A stretch of DNA of 34,371 bases from MA-ANB-1 sp040878225 (lineage in GTDB: Bacteria; Actinomycetota; Acidimicrobiia; Spongiisociales; ZC4RG35), in assembly GCA_040878225.1 (NCBI GenBank), contig JBBDMR010000028.1:1-34371 (forward strand), given 5' to 3'. Made by a program: the position numbers and the translations under genes. Each line of letters starts with the position of its first letter. The first letter of the stretch is position 1. Below the pieces are notes generated by a model. It ran no database searches and had not been told where the DNA came from. It saw nothing but the letters and a program-made list of their open reading frames with translations. Below, piece by piece: positions 7,711 to 15,773 of the stretch.

Positions 7711-8027
7711 TGATCTCGATTTCGACCCACGTGCTCGACACCGGCTCAGGGAAGCCTGCGTCCGATGTGATGGTGACTCTGCAACGGCGCGCGGGTGACC
7801 AATGGACGGAGGTCAACTCCGGGACAACCGACGACGACGGGCGGGTTGCCAACCTCGGATCCGATCTCGCCCCCGGTGCCTACCGGGTCCGTTTCGACAC
7901 AGGCGGTTACGGCAACCGGTTCTACCCGGAGGTGGTGGTGGTGGTCGACCTCGATGACAGCAGCGATCACTATCACATCCCCCTTCTCCTCAGCCCGTTC
8001 GGCTATTCGACATACCGGGGGAGCTGA
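7710..8027 (+). CDS. 5-hydroxyisourate hydrolase (transthyretin-related)
   Basis: Converts 5-hydroxyisourate, the product of urate oxidase, into OHCU. At 105 aa it is the normal size for the transthyretin-like enzyme. Hallmarks are the N-terminal ISTHVLDTGSGKPA (catalytic His), the central Arg-containing YRVRFDTGGY, the FYPEV strand, and the C-terminal tetrapeptide YRGS that separates the enzyme from transthyretin. ATG 7710 is chosen because GGAGG lies at 7701-7705 and its A is shared with the preceding TGA. It is followed without a gap by urate oxidase. Confidence 0.95.
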   Translation: MISISTHVLDTGSGKPASDVMVTLQRRAGDQWTEVNSGTTDDDGRVANLGSDLAPGAYRVRFDTGGYGNRFYPEVVVVVDLDDSSDHYHIPLLLSPFGYSTYRGS

Positions 8028-8849
8028 GTGGCGGAGCTCGGGACCAACCAGTGGGGGAAGTCGGGCGTGCGGCTGTCCAAGCTGGTCCGCAGCGACGGCC
8101 GGGACGACTTTCTCGACCTCGAATTCCAGGTTCTTCTGGCTGGTGACGTGGAGGCTGCATACCTCGAAGGGGACAATGCCGCCGTCCTCCCCACCGACAC
8201 CACCCGTAACACCATCTACGGGCTGGCCCAGGACCACCTGACCGAAGACCTCGAATCGTTTGCCACCGTCCTTTGTGACCACATGGTCGCCAAGGCGGGG
8301 ATCGAGTCTGCGGAGGTGACCATCCGGCAGAGGCGGTGGCGCAGGGAAGGCCCCACCGGATTCACTGGAGGGGGTTCGGAGCGGCGCCTCGCCCGGGTGC
8401 GCGGTGACGAGTTGGGTAGCCGGGAGACCGAAGCCGGGATCGAGGGCCTGGTGGTGCTCAAGACCGGTGGCTCCGCCTTCGTCGGTTTCCCCAGGGATGA
8501 GTTCACGGTCCTCCCGGAGGCAGAAGACCGCGTGCTCTCCACCTCGATCAATGCTCGATGGGTGTATACGACTCTCCCTGCCGATACCGGCCGCCTCTGG
8601 GAATCGGCCCGCGAGGTGATGTTGCAGCGCTTCTTCGCCGACTGGTCGGCATCGGTCCAGCACCAGGGCTGGTTGATGGCGCAAGCGGTTCTCGATGCTG
8701 TGCCCGAGATCGGTGAGATCAGCTTCGAGCTGCCCAACCAGCATCACCTGCCTTTTGACCTGGCGCGCTTCGGCCTCGACGACGGGCACACGGTGTTCCA
8801 CCCGGTCTCCGAGCCGTACGGCGACATCCGCTTCACCGTCACCCGCTGA
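8028..8849 (+). CDS. Urate oxidase (cofactor-free uricase)
   Basis: Oxidises urate with O2 to 5-hydroxyisourate and H2O2. The protein is 273 aa. Recognisable motifs are NQWGKSGVR near residue 7 (the Lys of the Lys-Thr catalytic dyad), LPTDTTRNTIYGLAQ near 54 (the Thr), the substrate-contact region around FTGGGSERR, and NQHHLPFDL near 239. The start is GTG directly after the HIU hydrolase stop, with GGGGGAG as the ribosome-binding site. It is the last gene of the operon 4420-8849. Its stop is one base from the stop of the converging MerB-like gene, so no terminator separates them. Its peroxide product gives a reason for the peroxidase that heads the operon. Confidence 0.93.
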   Translation: MAELGTNQWGKSGVRLSKLVRSDGRDDFLDLEFQVLLAGDVEAAYLEGDNAAVLPTDTTRNTIYGLAQDHLTEDLESFATVLCDHMVAKAGIESAEVTIRQRRWRREGPTGFTGGGSERRLARVRGDELGSRETEAGIEGLVVLKTGGSAFVGFPRDEFTVLPEAEDRVLSTSINARWVYTTLPADTGRLWESAREVMLQRFFADWSASVQHQGWLMAQAVLDAVPEIGEISFELPNQHHLPFDLARFGLDDGHTVFHPVSEPYGDIRFTVTR

Positions 8850-8850
8850 T

Positions 8851-9510
8851 TCAGTCGCCGGTCAGGCGCCAGAACTCACCAGTCAGACCATGAGCAGTGA
8901 AGATCGCTTCGGCTTCGGTGGCATCCGGCGGCGCCCACTCTTCGGTCAACCGGCCGGCGTACCAATCGACGGACAAGTCATACATGGTCTGAGCGCTCGC
9001 TACGTAGCCACGCCGATTTCCTGTCGCCTCTAACCACGTCGTTAGCTCGGCTTCCGACCGGAAGCCATGGATGTTTCCTCAGGTGAACCCGATGTCGTCC
9101 CAAAACTGTCGAGCCGGTACCAGGAGGTGGACGATCCCGTTCGGCGACACGCGCCCACTCTCGATTGACCAATCGACGTCCCATTCGCGACCGGTAGCGC
9201 GGCCTTTGCCGTTGCCGAGCAATGCCACGATGGCCAGTGCGTCCCAGGCACAGTTGGCGAACCACGAGCGAGTGTCGATATGCGCCTGGTAACCGGTATC
9301 GAGGCCCGCAAACGGGTGTGCCATCAGCACCCGGTGGGTCCCTGCGACCAGCGAAATCCTGTGTTGTGCCTCGAGGCTCTCCAACGATTCTTCGACACGA
9401 TATCGGTCCCAGCCTCTCGATCGGACGAGCTCAGAAGCGTCGACCTCGACCTTGCCCCCAGCAAAGAGGCTAAATATCTCTCCGCGCACCGCGCGTTCGA
9501 AAGGGGTCAC
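8851..9510 (-). CDS. MerB-like (organomercurial lyase family) selenoprotein
   Basis: A 219-aa protein if the in-frame TGA at 9081-9079 is read as Sec144. The N-terminal part (about 1-65) resembles the winged-helix domain of MerB. FANCAWDAL (85-93) supplies Cys87 and Asp90, matching the MerB catalytic pair C96/D99 by spacing. The second catalytic Cys (MerB C159) falls at or next to the TGA, in the sequence GFT-U-GNIHGFRS. Downstream codons stay in frame for 75 residues, with a family-like C-terminus (WYAGRLTEEW, then GLTGEFWRLTGD). A SECIS-type hairpin follows the TGA. The gene lies 30 bases downstream of the DUF6986-type gene on the same strand, probably co-transcribed. Its substrate is unknown: organomercurial cleavage is only one option, and many MerB-like homologues are uncharacterised. 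Confidence 0.8.
9049..9081 (-). promoter_or_regulatory. Sec UGA and bacterial SECIS element (MerB-like gene)
   Basis: On the minus strand, TGA (9081-9079) is followed by 12 bases and then a perfect 7-bp stem GGCTTCC/GGAAGCC closing the tetraloop GGTC. The loop starts 19 bases after the TGA. Distance, stem and early-G loop all fit the bacterial SECIS rule and resemble the second element at 4681-4712. Confidence 0.83.
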
Positions 9511-9540
9511 GCTCGGATCTTACGCAACGCCAAACGGCCC

Positions 9541-10860
9541 TCAGGTGCGGGATTCGAGGATCTTGACGAAGGAGCGGGTGTTGAGCTCGTCGAGCTTGAG
9601 GCCGGTGCGTTCGGTGGCTTCGGCTTCGCTGATCGCCCCGCAGTTGATGGCGCGGAGGAAGAAGTTCAACAGCCCCTGCCCGGTCGCGGCGTCATCGAAG
9701 ACCTCACCGACAAGCGTGGCCTTGGCTGCCGACTCGACGAAGCTCGACAGGCGTTCAGCGGCCTGGTCGAGGCCCTCCAGAAAGAAGGCATAAACGGCGG
9801 CGTAGCGGGTGGGGAGCTGGGCAGGGTGGAGGTCCCATCCCTGGTAGTAGGCATGGCTCAGCGAGTGCCTGACGTGGTCGTAGTGGAGCCGCATCGCACG
9901 GTGCACGCTCTCCCGGTTCTCTGCATCTTGGTCGGGAGCAAGGTCATCGCCGCGGTGAACCGGAACCGGCATGACGTTGGTGGCACCATCGGAGATCCAG
10001 ACCCCGGACCCGGCAAGGCTCACCTGGAGCACGTGCCTGGCGAAGTCGCAGGCGGGGTGGGTCATCGTCTGGTGAGCCGCGGTGATATTCATCGATGCGG
10101 TGTAGTCGTAGGTGCCGAAGTGAGCCCCCCGGATCCTCCCGTTGCCAGCCTCGATGAACTTCCGCAAGCCGCTGGTCCCGTCGTGGTCGATGATCATCTG
10201 AGGGGTTTCCACCATCAGTTCCACCGGGATCGGAGCGACTTCCAATTTGTCCTCGAGTTCGGAGAGAGCTTCGTCGAGTACAGCAACCTGTGTCTCGTCC
10301 TGGATCTTGGGGAGGGTGATGACGAAATCCTCGGGGAGGTTGCCGGCCTTCTCGACGAGGGTCGTCAGGAACACATCGAGGGTCTGTAGCGACCGTCGGT
10401 ACAGTTCGCCGGAGAGCGGCTTGATCCTGATGCCCAGAAAAGGCGGCAACGTCTCTGCCTCCATCCCGGCCGCCACCTGCTCCGCCGATGACCTGGCGTG
10501 CCCGTCCTCTTCGCTGTTGGCGCGGTTCCCGTATCCGTCTTCGAAGTCCAGTCGGAAGTCCTCGATCGGCTCGCGTTCGAGCTTGTCGCGCACCAGTGAG
10601 TGGACCGGCCCGGCCAGGCTGCTGTCGATACCGAGAAGCTCGGAGAGATCGCTGCCACTGGGGCACCAGGTTTGGAAAGAATCGAGGGCTAGCTCCCCGA
10701 GTTTGCTCGCCGTGTCGGACCGGAAGAGGTGTGCTCCTCCATAAACGGTGTGAACCGGCTGTCGCTCCGGTCCCTCGCCGGGAAAGTCAGATGCGAGGCG
10801 CGCATTGGTGGTATCGAGGCGGTCCGCCCACCGGGAGTGGGAATCTTTGGATAGTGTCAT
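9541..10860 (-). CDS. HpcH/HpaI aldolase / citrate-lyase-beta-like protein (DUF6986 type)
   Basis: A 439-aa TIM-barrel protein of the phosphoenolpyruvate/pyruvate superfamily, as in citrate lyase beta, malyl-CoA lyase and malate synthase. Metal and acid residues can be recognised in LDFEDGYG (about 123-130), FLGIRIKPLSG, VELMVETPQMI (Glu ligand) and GAHFGTYDYTASMN. Actinobacterial members sit in urate-degradation loci (family knowledge, not searched here). A plausible job is C-C bond chemistry on the glyoxylate or ureidoglycolate produced by allantoicase, but the reaction is unproven. Start ATG 10860 (MTLSKDSHSRWADR) is preferred over an upstream extension. It is divergent from the 8-oxoguanine deaminase gene and followed by the MerB-like selenoprotein gene. 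Confidence 0.75.
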   Translation of the reverse strand: MTLSKDSHSRWADRLDTTNARLASDFPGEGPERQPVHTVYGGAHLFRSDTASKLGELALDSFQTWCPSGSDLSELLGIDSSLAGPVHSLVRDKLEREPIEDFRLDFEDGYGNRANSEEDGHARSSAEQVAAGMEAETLPPFLGIRIKPLSGELYRRSLQTLDVFLTTLVEKAGNLPEDFVITLPKIQDETQVAVLDEALSELEDKLEVAPIPVELMVETPQMIIDHDGTSGLRKFIEAGNGRIRGAHFGTYDYTASMNITAAHQTMTHPACDFARHVLQVSLAGSGVWISDGATNVMPVPVHRGDDLAPDQDAENRESVHRAMRLHYDHVRHSLSHAYYQGWDLHPAQLPTRYAAVYAFFLEGLDQAAERLSSFVESAAKATLVGEVFDDAATGQGLLNFFLRAINCGAISEAEATERTGLKLDELNTRSFVKILESRT

Positions 10861-10920
10861 CCGCGCCAACTCTATCGGCTTGCGCCCTTCTCGCTCCGAC
10901 TGTGTGGTTAGCTTCAAGCG
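10861..10920. promoter_or_regulatory. Divergent 60-bp intergenic promoter region
   Basis: This is the only space between the start of the DUF6986-type gene (-) and 8-oxoguanine deaminase (+), so promoters for both purine operons must lie here or inside the genes. No clear operator palindrome was seen. Confidence 0.4.
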
Positions 10921-12279
10921 ATGGGAACGCTTCTCCTACGCAATATTCACACGCTTGCCACCATGGATGGAGCGGAGATCGAAAAGGCTTCGGTCCTGGT
11001 GCGTGACGGCTGGGTTGAGCAGGTAGGCACGGCGGACGCAGTGCCCGAGGAAGCTGACAGGATCGTTGACCTCACCGACCACATCGTGTTGCCTGGCCTG
11101 GTCAACACCCATCACCATCTCTACCAGACGTTGACGCGGGCGGTACCGGGCGCCCAGGACTCCACGCTGTTCGACTGGCTGACGACCCTGTATCCGATTT
11201 GGGCGAGTATGACCCCCGATCACGTCAGGGTGGCAACAACTCTTGGACTCGTAGAACTTGCCCTCAGCGGATGCACCACCGCTTTCGACCACCACTACCT
11301 ATGGCCCGACGGCTCGGGCGTCGACGATCAGATCGAAGGTGCGGCTGATCTCAACATGCGTTTTCACGTCTCCCGGGGATCGATGAGCCTGGGGGAGTCC
11401 GATGGTGGCCTACCCCCTGACTCAGTCGTGGAGGACGAATCCAGGATCCTTCAATTGAGTCAGGAGGCCGTTGAAGAGCACCACGACCCGGCCCCGGGTG
11501 CGCTGCGGCGGGTTGTCCTGGCTCCTTGCTCGCCTTTCTCGGTGACGGGAGATCTGATGCGGGAATCTGCCAACCTGGCACGGAGCCTCGGCGTACGTCT
11601 CCACACTCACCTTGCCGAAACCGACGATGAAGACCGATTCTGCAGAGAGCGGTTCGACCTGCGGCCCGTGGAGTACATGGAGAGCCTGGGCTGGGCCGGC
11701 GATGACGTCTGGTACGCCCACGCAGTCCATGTCGCCGACGACGAAGTTCTGAGGATGGCCAAAGCCGGTACCGGCGTCGCCCATTGTCCCACTTCTAACA
11801 TGCGACTCTCCAGCGGTGTGGCCCCGGTTTCTCGCTATATGGACGCCGGGGTGCCGGTCGGGCTGGGTGTCGACGGCTCTGCTTCGAACGACTCGTCGAA
11901 CATGCTGGCTGAGGTGCGTCAGGCTCTTCTACTCAACAGGCTCGCCGTTTCCCCGGGAGTGGGGCAAGGCGATCTGATGACGGCACGCCAGGCCCTCCAG
12001 CTGGCGACAACCGGAGGGGCCGGTGTGCTCGGACGCGACGATATCGGTCGCATCGCTCCGGGATACGCCGCGGACATGATCGCAATCGACCTCAACCGTG
12101 TGGAATTCGCCGGTGCGCTTCACGATCCCGTTGCCGCAGTCGTGTTCTCAGGACCTTCGAAGGTCGATCATTCGTGGGTGGGGGGCCGCCCGCTGGTGGA
12201 GCATGGGAAGGTGGTCGGCATCGACGTTGGTTCCCTTGTCGCCGAGCACAACCGACTGAGTAAGACGTTGATCGGGTAA
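10921..12279 (+). CDS. 8-oxoguanine deaminase (amidohydrolase family)
   Basis: A 452-aa Zn-dependent deaminase that would convert 8-oxoguanine to urate, feeding the oxidase at 8028. The metal-site series is visible: NTHHHLYQT (about 61-69), HTHLAETDDEDRF near 226, the His-containing YAHAVHV near 263, and GLGVDGSASNDSSNM near 319. The HxLYQTLTRA and DGSASNDSSN signatures match characterised 8-oxoguanine deaminases more than guanine or cytosine deaminases. That is a family-level judgement, and isoxanthopterin or guanine remain possible substrates. It is the first gene of a run continuing through xanthine dehydrogenase and adenosine deaminase, so the run delivers urate from several purines. Confidence 0.8.
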   Translation: MGTLLLRNIHTLATMDGAEIEKASVLVRDGWVEQVGTADAVPEEADRIVDLTDHIVLPGLVNTHHHLYQTLTRAVPGAQDSTLFDWLTTLYPIWASMTPDHVRVATTLGLVELALSGCTTAFDHHYLWPDGSGVDDQIEGAADLNMRFHVSRGSMSLGESDGGLPPDSVVEDESRILQLSQEAVEEHHDPAPGALRRVVLAPCSPFSVTGDLMRESANLARSLGVRLHTHLAETDDEDRFCRERFDLRPVEYMESLGWAGDDVWYAHAVHVADDEVLRMAKAGTGVAHCPTSNMRLSSGVAPVSRYMDAGVPVGLGVDGSASNDSSNMLAEVRQALLLNRLAVSPGVGQGDLMTARQALQLATTGGAGVLGRDDIGRIAPGYAADMIAIDLNRVEFAGALHDPVAAVVFSGPSKVDHSWVGGRPLVEHGKVVGIDVGSLVAEHNRLSKTLIG

Positions 12280-12289
12280 GTTCCAAAAC

Positions 12290-13084
12290 GTGAACGTCAC
12301 TTACCCGGACTCACTGGGCGATGCCCTCGAAGCGGTCGGTTCAGGAGCGACCCCCCTGGCCGGGGGCACCGACCTCATGGTGGAGACCAATTTCGGCCAT
12401 GCCGACCCGCGGGAGGTGGTCGTGCTCCGTCGTCTCGAAGAGCTTGCCGTCTGGGAGGGGAGCTTCATCGGCGCCGGGGTCACCTGGAGGCGTATCGAAA
12501 GGGGCGGGCCCCGGGCGTTTGCCCAGGCGGCGCGTACAGTCGGATCACCCCAGATCCGCAATGCGGGGACTATCGGCGGGAACATCGGGACCGCCAGCCC
12601 GGCCGGCGACGGGTTGCCGTTCCTTGCCGCCGTCGACGCGAGTATCGAGCTTGCCTCAACTAATGCCAGCCGTTCCCTGCCATGGGACGAGTTCTTCGTA
12701 GGTGTCAAGAAGACGGCGCTCGGTGCGGATGAGCTCATCACCGGTGTCCGCATGCCGGAGGAGATGCCGGAGCGGCAAGAGTTCGCCAAGATCGGCGCCC
12801 GCAATGCGATGGTCATCGCCACTGTCTGCTGTGTCGTCACCAGGGGTGATGGGGGAGCCATCCGGGTGGCTCTCGGCTCGGTGGCGCCGACGCCGATACG
12901 AGCGCGGCGCGCCGAAGAGATGATCTCGTCGGTGTCAACGCCCACCGAAGCCGACATGGCCGAGTTCGCCAGGCTGGTCTCCGAGGAGGTCACGCCGATC
13001 ACCGACCATCGCTCCACCGAGGGCTACCGCCGCCATGCATCAGGAGTGCTGGCGCGCCGGTTGCTGGAGAGGTGCTTGCGGTGA
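12290..13084 (+). CDS. Xanthine dehydrogenase, FAD-binding subunit
   Basis: Medium subunit of a three-chain molybdenum hydroxylase, 264 aa. It carries the FAD_binding_5 motif PLAGGTDLMVETNFG near residue 21 and the second flavin motif IRNAGTIGGNIGTASPAGDGLPFLAA near 84. The C-terminal CO_dehydrogenase flavoprotein domain ends around residue 260. The start is GTG, ten bases after the deaminase stop. Its TGA overlaps the GTG of the iron-sulfur subunit by four bases. It carries electrons from the Fe-S subunit to NAD. Confidence 0.9.
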   Translation: MNVTYPDSLGDALEAVGSGATPLAGGTDLMVETNFGHADPREVVVLRRLEELAVWEGSFIGAGVTWRRIERGGPRAFAQAARTVGSPQIRNAGTIGGNIGTASPAGDGLPFLAAVDASIELASTNASRSLPWDEFFVGVKKTALGADELITGVRMPEEMPERQEFAKIGARNAMVIATVCCVVTRGDGGAIRVALGSVAPTPIRARRAEEMISSVSTPTEADMAEFARLVSEEVTPITDHRSTEGYRRHASGVLARRLLERCLR

Positions 13085-13542
13085 TCATCTCCTTCACCCT
13101 CAACGGCCAGCGCAGTACCGCAAGGGTGATGGCCCCGAAGAGCCTGCTCGACATCTTGCGTGACGAGATGGCACTTCCTGGGTCAAAAAGCGCATGTGAA
13201 CAGGGTGAATGCGGATCCTGCTCGGTGATGCTCGACGACGAGCTGGTCTGCTCGTGTTTGGTGATGGCCGTCGACGCGGAGGGCTCCGACATCAGGACCG
13301 TGGAAGGCATGTCCTCTGGAGATTTCCTTCACCCGGTTCAGGAAGCGATGCATCAGGCGGGTGCAGTTCAGTGTGGCTTCTGCACGCCCGGATTCGTGGT
13401 GGCGGCGGTCGACCTGTTCGAGAAGAATCCGAAACCGAGCAAAGACGAGATCAAGGAGGCACTCGCCGGGAACCTGTGCCGGTGCACGGGGTACGGTGCA
13501 ATTCTCAGGGCCTTCGAAGAGCTTTCGGGGGGCGGGAAGTGA
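13081..13542 (+). CDS. Xanthine dehydrogenase, [2Fe-2S] subunit
   Basis: Small subunit, 153 aa, with two [2Fe-2S] clusters. The plant-ferredoxin-type cluster uses the cysteines of CEQGECGSC plus VCSC (about 40-60). The alpha-helical cluster uses CGFC near residue 99 and CRC near 131. GTG 13081 is chosen because it forms the GTGA overlap with the preceding stop. Its own stop overlaps the start of the large subunit in the same way, so all three chains are translationally coupled. Confidence 0.92.
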   Translation: MIISFTLNGQRSTARVMAPKSLLDILRDEMALPGSKSACEQGECGSCSVMLDDELVCSCLVMAVDAEGSDIRTVEGMSSGDFLHPVQEAMHQAGAVQCGFCTPGFVVAAVDLFEKNPKPSKDEIKEALAGNLCRCTGYGAILRAFEELSGGGK

Positions 13543-15761
13543 CGACGAGGACGATCCGGCCGGTCACCGATATCGAAGGCGTGGTGGGTGACTCTCCGCT
13601 GCGGCCCGATGGCATCCCCAAACTCAAAGGGGAGTTCGACTTCGCTCAGGACCTGAGCGCCGACCTGATGCTGTGGGGCGCCACAGTGCGCAGCCCGCAC
13701 CCTCACGCCCGCATCGTCTCCATAGACATCGCACCCGCCCTCGCCATCGGTGGGGTGCACGCGGTGCTCACCGCCGACGACGTACCGGGCCGTGCGGTAT
13801 TCGGTCTGGAGCACCCGGATCAGCCGGTGCTGGCCGCCGGCACCGTCAACTACTGGGGTGAGCCGGTCGCTGTGGTGGCCGCCGAAGACGAACGCACCGC
13901 GCGCGCCGCCACCGGAGCAGTTGTCGTCGTGTACGAGGTGCTCGAACCTCTCGTCGACATCGACGAGGCAGATCGGCGGGACGAGGTGTTCCGCCGGATG
14001 AGAATAAGGCGGGGGGACCAGGACGTAACCGGCGTAGTGATTGTCGAAGGCACCTATGAGGTGGGGATGCAGGACCAGGCCCCTCTGGGTACCGAGGCCG
14101 GCATTGCGGTGCCCGACGGCTCGGGTGGTGTCGACCTTTACGCCACGTCCCAATATGTCCATGTCGACCAGGAGCAGGTGGTGGCATCCCTGGGCCTGCG
14201 GCCCGACCAGGTCCGATCGCACCCGACCGGAATCGGCGGTGCCTTCGGAGCGCGTGAGGATGTCAATCTGCATATCCATCTGTGTCTGCTCGCCTTGCAC
14301 ACGGGTCGTCCCGTGAAGATGGTGTACCACCGCTCCGAGTCGTTCACCGGCCATGTCCATCGTCACCCGGCACGCCTCTGGTACCGCCATCACGCCGACC
14401 GCGACGGAAGACTGCTGCGGGTCGAGGCCACGGTTGCGATCGATGGCGGTGCGTACGCATCGACAACCACCGCCGTGCTGGCGAATGCCTCCTATTTCGC
14501 GGTCGGGCCTTACCGGTGCGACTCGGTGGCAATCGACGGTGTCGGGACCCGGACCAATAACCCGCCGTGTGGTGCCATGCGCGGATTCGGCGCAGTACAG
14601 GTCTGCTTTGGCTACGAGGCCCAGATGGACCGCCTCGCCGCCGAGATCGGGATAGATCCACTGGAGCTGCGGCGTCGAAATGCGCTGGCTACCGGCGATC
14701 CGATGCCGACCACCGGCCAGATAATCGAAACTCCGCTCCCGACCCTCGATGTGATCAACTCACTGGAAGCGATGCCGCTGATGGGTAATGGCCGCAACGA
14801 GAGTCCTTTCGATCGCCCCGGTGGGACCGGCCTCACCTCCGAGGCCGCACATGTCGTCTCCGGGGTCGGGTATGCGCTCGGAATCAAGAACCTCGGCTTC
14901 AGTGAAGGCGCCGACGACTACGCCCAGGCCCGGGTTCTCCTCACAGCTGAAGGTGCTGTGGTCGAGACGGCAGCGATCGAGGTCGGTCAGGGCCTGGTCA
15001 CTGTCCTTGCCCAGATTCTCCGCACCGAGCTTGGAATCTCACGAGCCGCCGTGCGACACGTCGATACCTCACAGATCGATTCTGCTGGCTCGACCTCGGC
15101 ATCCCGCCAGACCCAGGTCTCCGGAGGGGCAACAATGGAAGCTGCCCGCAACCTGCGCGGGCGGATTCTCCGGGCTCATGGGGGTGACCGCCTCGACGAC
15201 GACGGGGTCTGGAAAGGCGACGCCTTGGTCGCTCCGATGTCCGCGATCCTGGAGGGGCACTGGGAAGAGACAGTCACCTTCCGCCACCCCCCTACGTTTG
15301 CTTCCGATGAGGATGGCCAGGGTGTCGTCCATGCCGACTTTGCCGTTGCCGGCCATCGCGCCCTGGTGAGCGTCGACCCCGAGCTCGGACTGGTGAAGGT
15401 GCACCGGGTGGACACGACCCAGGATGTCGGCAGGGCGCTGAACCCGCAATCGGTGAGGGGTCAGATCGAAGGCGGGATCATGCAGGGGGTGGGCCTCGCT
15501 GTCATGGAGGAGCTTGTGGTGAGCGAGGGTGTGATCAAGAACCCCAACTTCACCGACTACCTGTTACCGACAATTCTCGACGCGCCGGATGTGGAGGCAT
15601 TGCTGATCGAACAGGAGGGCTCCTGGGGCCCTTACGGGGCAAAGGGTGTCGGCGAGTCACCAACAATTTCCTCGACGGCTGCGGTGGCTGCCGCCATCCG
15701 GAATGCCACCGGCCGGGATATATCCCGCGTCCCGGTCCGCCCCCAGGACATCGCCCTTTGA
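13539..15761 (+). CDS. Xanthine dehydrogenase, molybdopterin-binding subunit
   Basis: Large catalytic subunit, 740 aa, hydroxylating hypoxanthine and xanthine to urate. The N-terminal ald_xan_dh domain begins at about residue 18 (SPLRPDGIPKLKGEFDFA). Cofactor motifs are TGIGGAFGAREDVN, MRGFGAVQ, EVGQGLVTVLAQI, and near the C-terminus PYGAKGVGESP with the catalytic Glu. The GTG start at 13539 overlaps the previous stop (GTGA). An open frame extends upstream but crosses the Fe-S subunit and is not used. Sequence alone does not prove xanthine over other heteroaromatics, but the urate genes on both sides make it likely. Confidence 0.88.
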   Translation: MTTRTIRPVTDIEGVVGDSPLRPDGIPKLKGEFDFAQDLSADLMLWGATVRSPHPHARIVSIDIAPALAIGGVHAVLTADDVPGRAVFGLEHPDQPVLAAGTVNYWGEPVAVVAAEDERTARAATGAVVVVYEVLEPLVDIDEADRRDEVFRRMRIRRGDQDVTGVVIVEGTYEVGMQDQAPLGTEAGIAVPDGSGGVDLYATSQYVHVDQEQVVASLGLRPDQVRSHPTGIGGAFGAREDVNLHIHLCLLALHTGRPVKMVYHRSESFTGHVHRHPARLWYRHHADRDGRLLRVEATVAIDGGAYASTTTAVLANASYFAVGPYRCDSVAIDGVGTRTNNPPCGAMRGFGAVQVCFGYEAQMDRLAAEIGIDPLELRRRNALATGDPMPTTGQIIETPLPTLDVINSLEAMPLMGNGRNESPFDRPGGTGLTSEAAHVVSGVGYALGIKNLGFSEGADDYAQARVLLTAEGAVVETAAIEVGQGLVTVLAQILRTELGISRAAVRHVDTSQIDSAGSTSASRQTQVSGGATMEAARNLRGRILRAHGGDRLDDDGVWKGDALVAPMSAILEGHWEETVTFRHPPTFASDEDGQGVVHADFAVAGHRALVSVDPELGLVKVHRVDTTQDVGRALNPQSVRGQIEGGIMQGVGLAVMEELVVSEGVIKNPNFTDYLLPTILDAPDVEALLIEQEGSWGPYGAKGVGESPTISSTAAVAAAIRNATGRDISRVPVRPQDIAL

Positions 15762-15773
15762 CTGTGTTGACGG

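Noticed and set aside
4681..9081. TGA reassigned to Trp or Gly genome-wide
   Set aside because: Many genes here end in TGA, often in overlaps such as ATGA and GTGA, so TGA is a normal stop and is recoded only at the two hairpin-bearing sites.
13209..13538. N-terminal extension of the xanthine dehydrogenase large subunit
   Set aside because: It runs in another frame through the Fe-S subunit gene. The family N-terminus fits GTG 13539.
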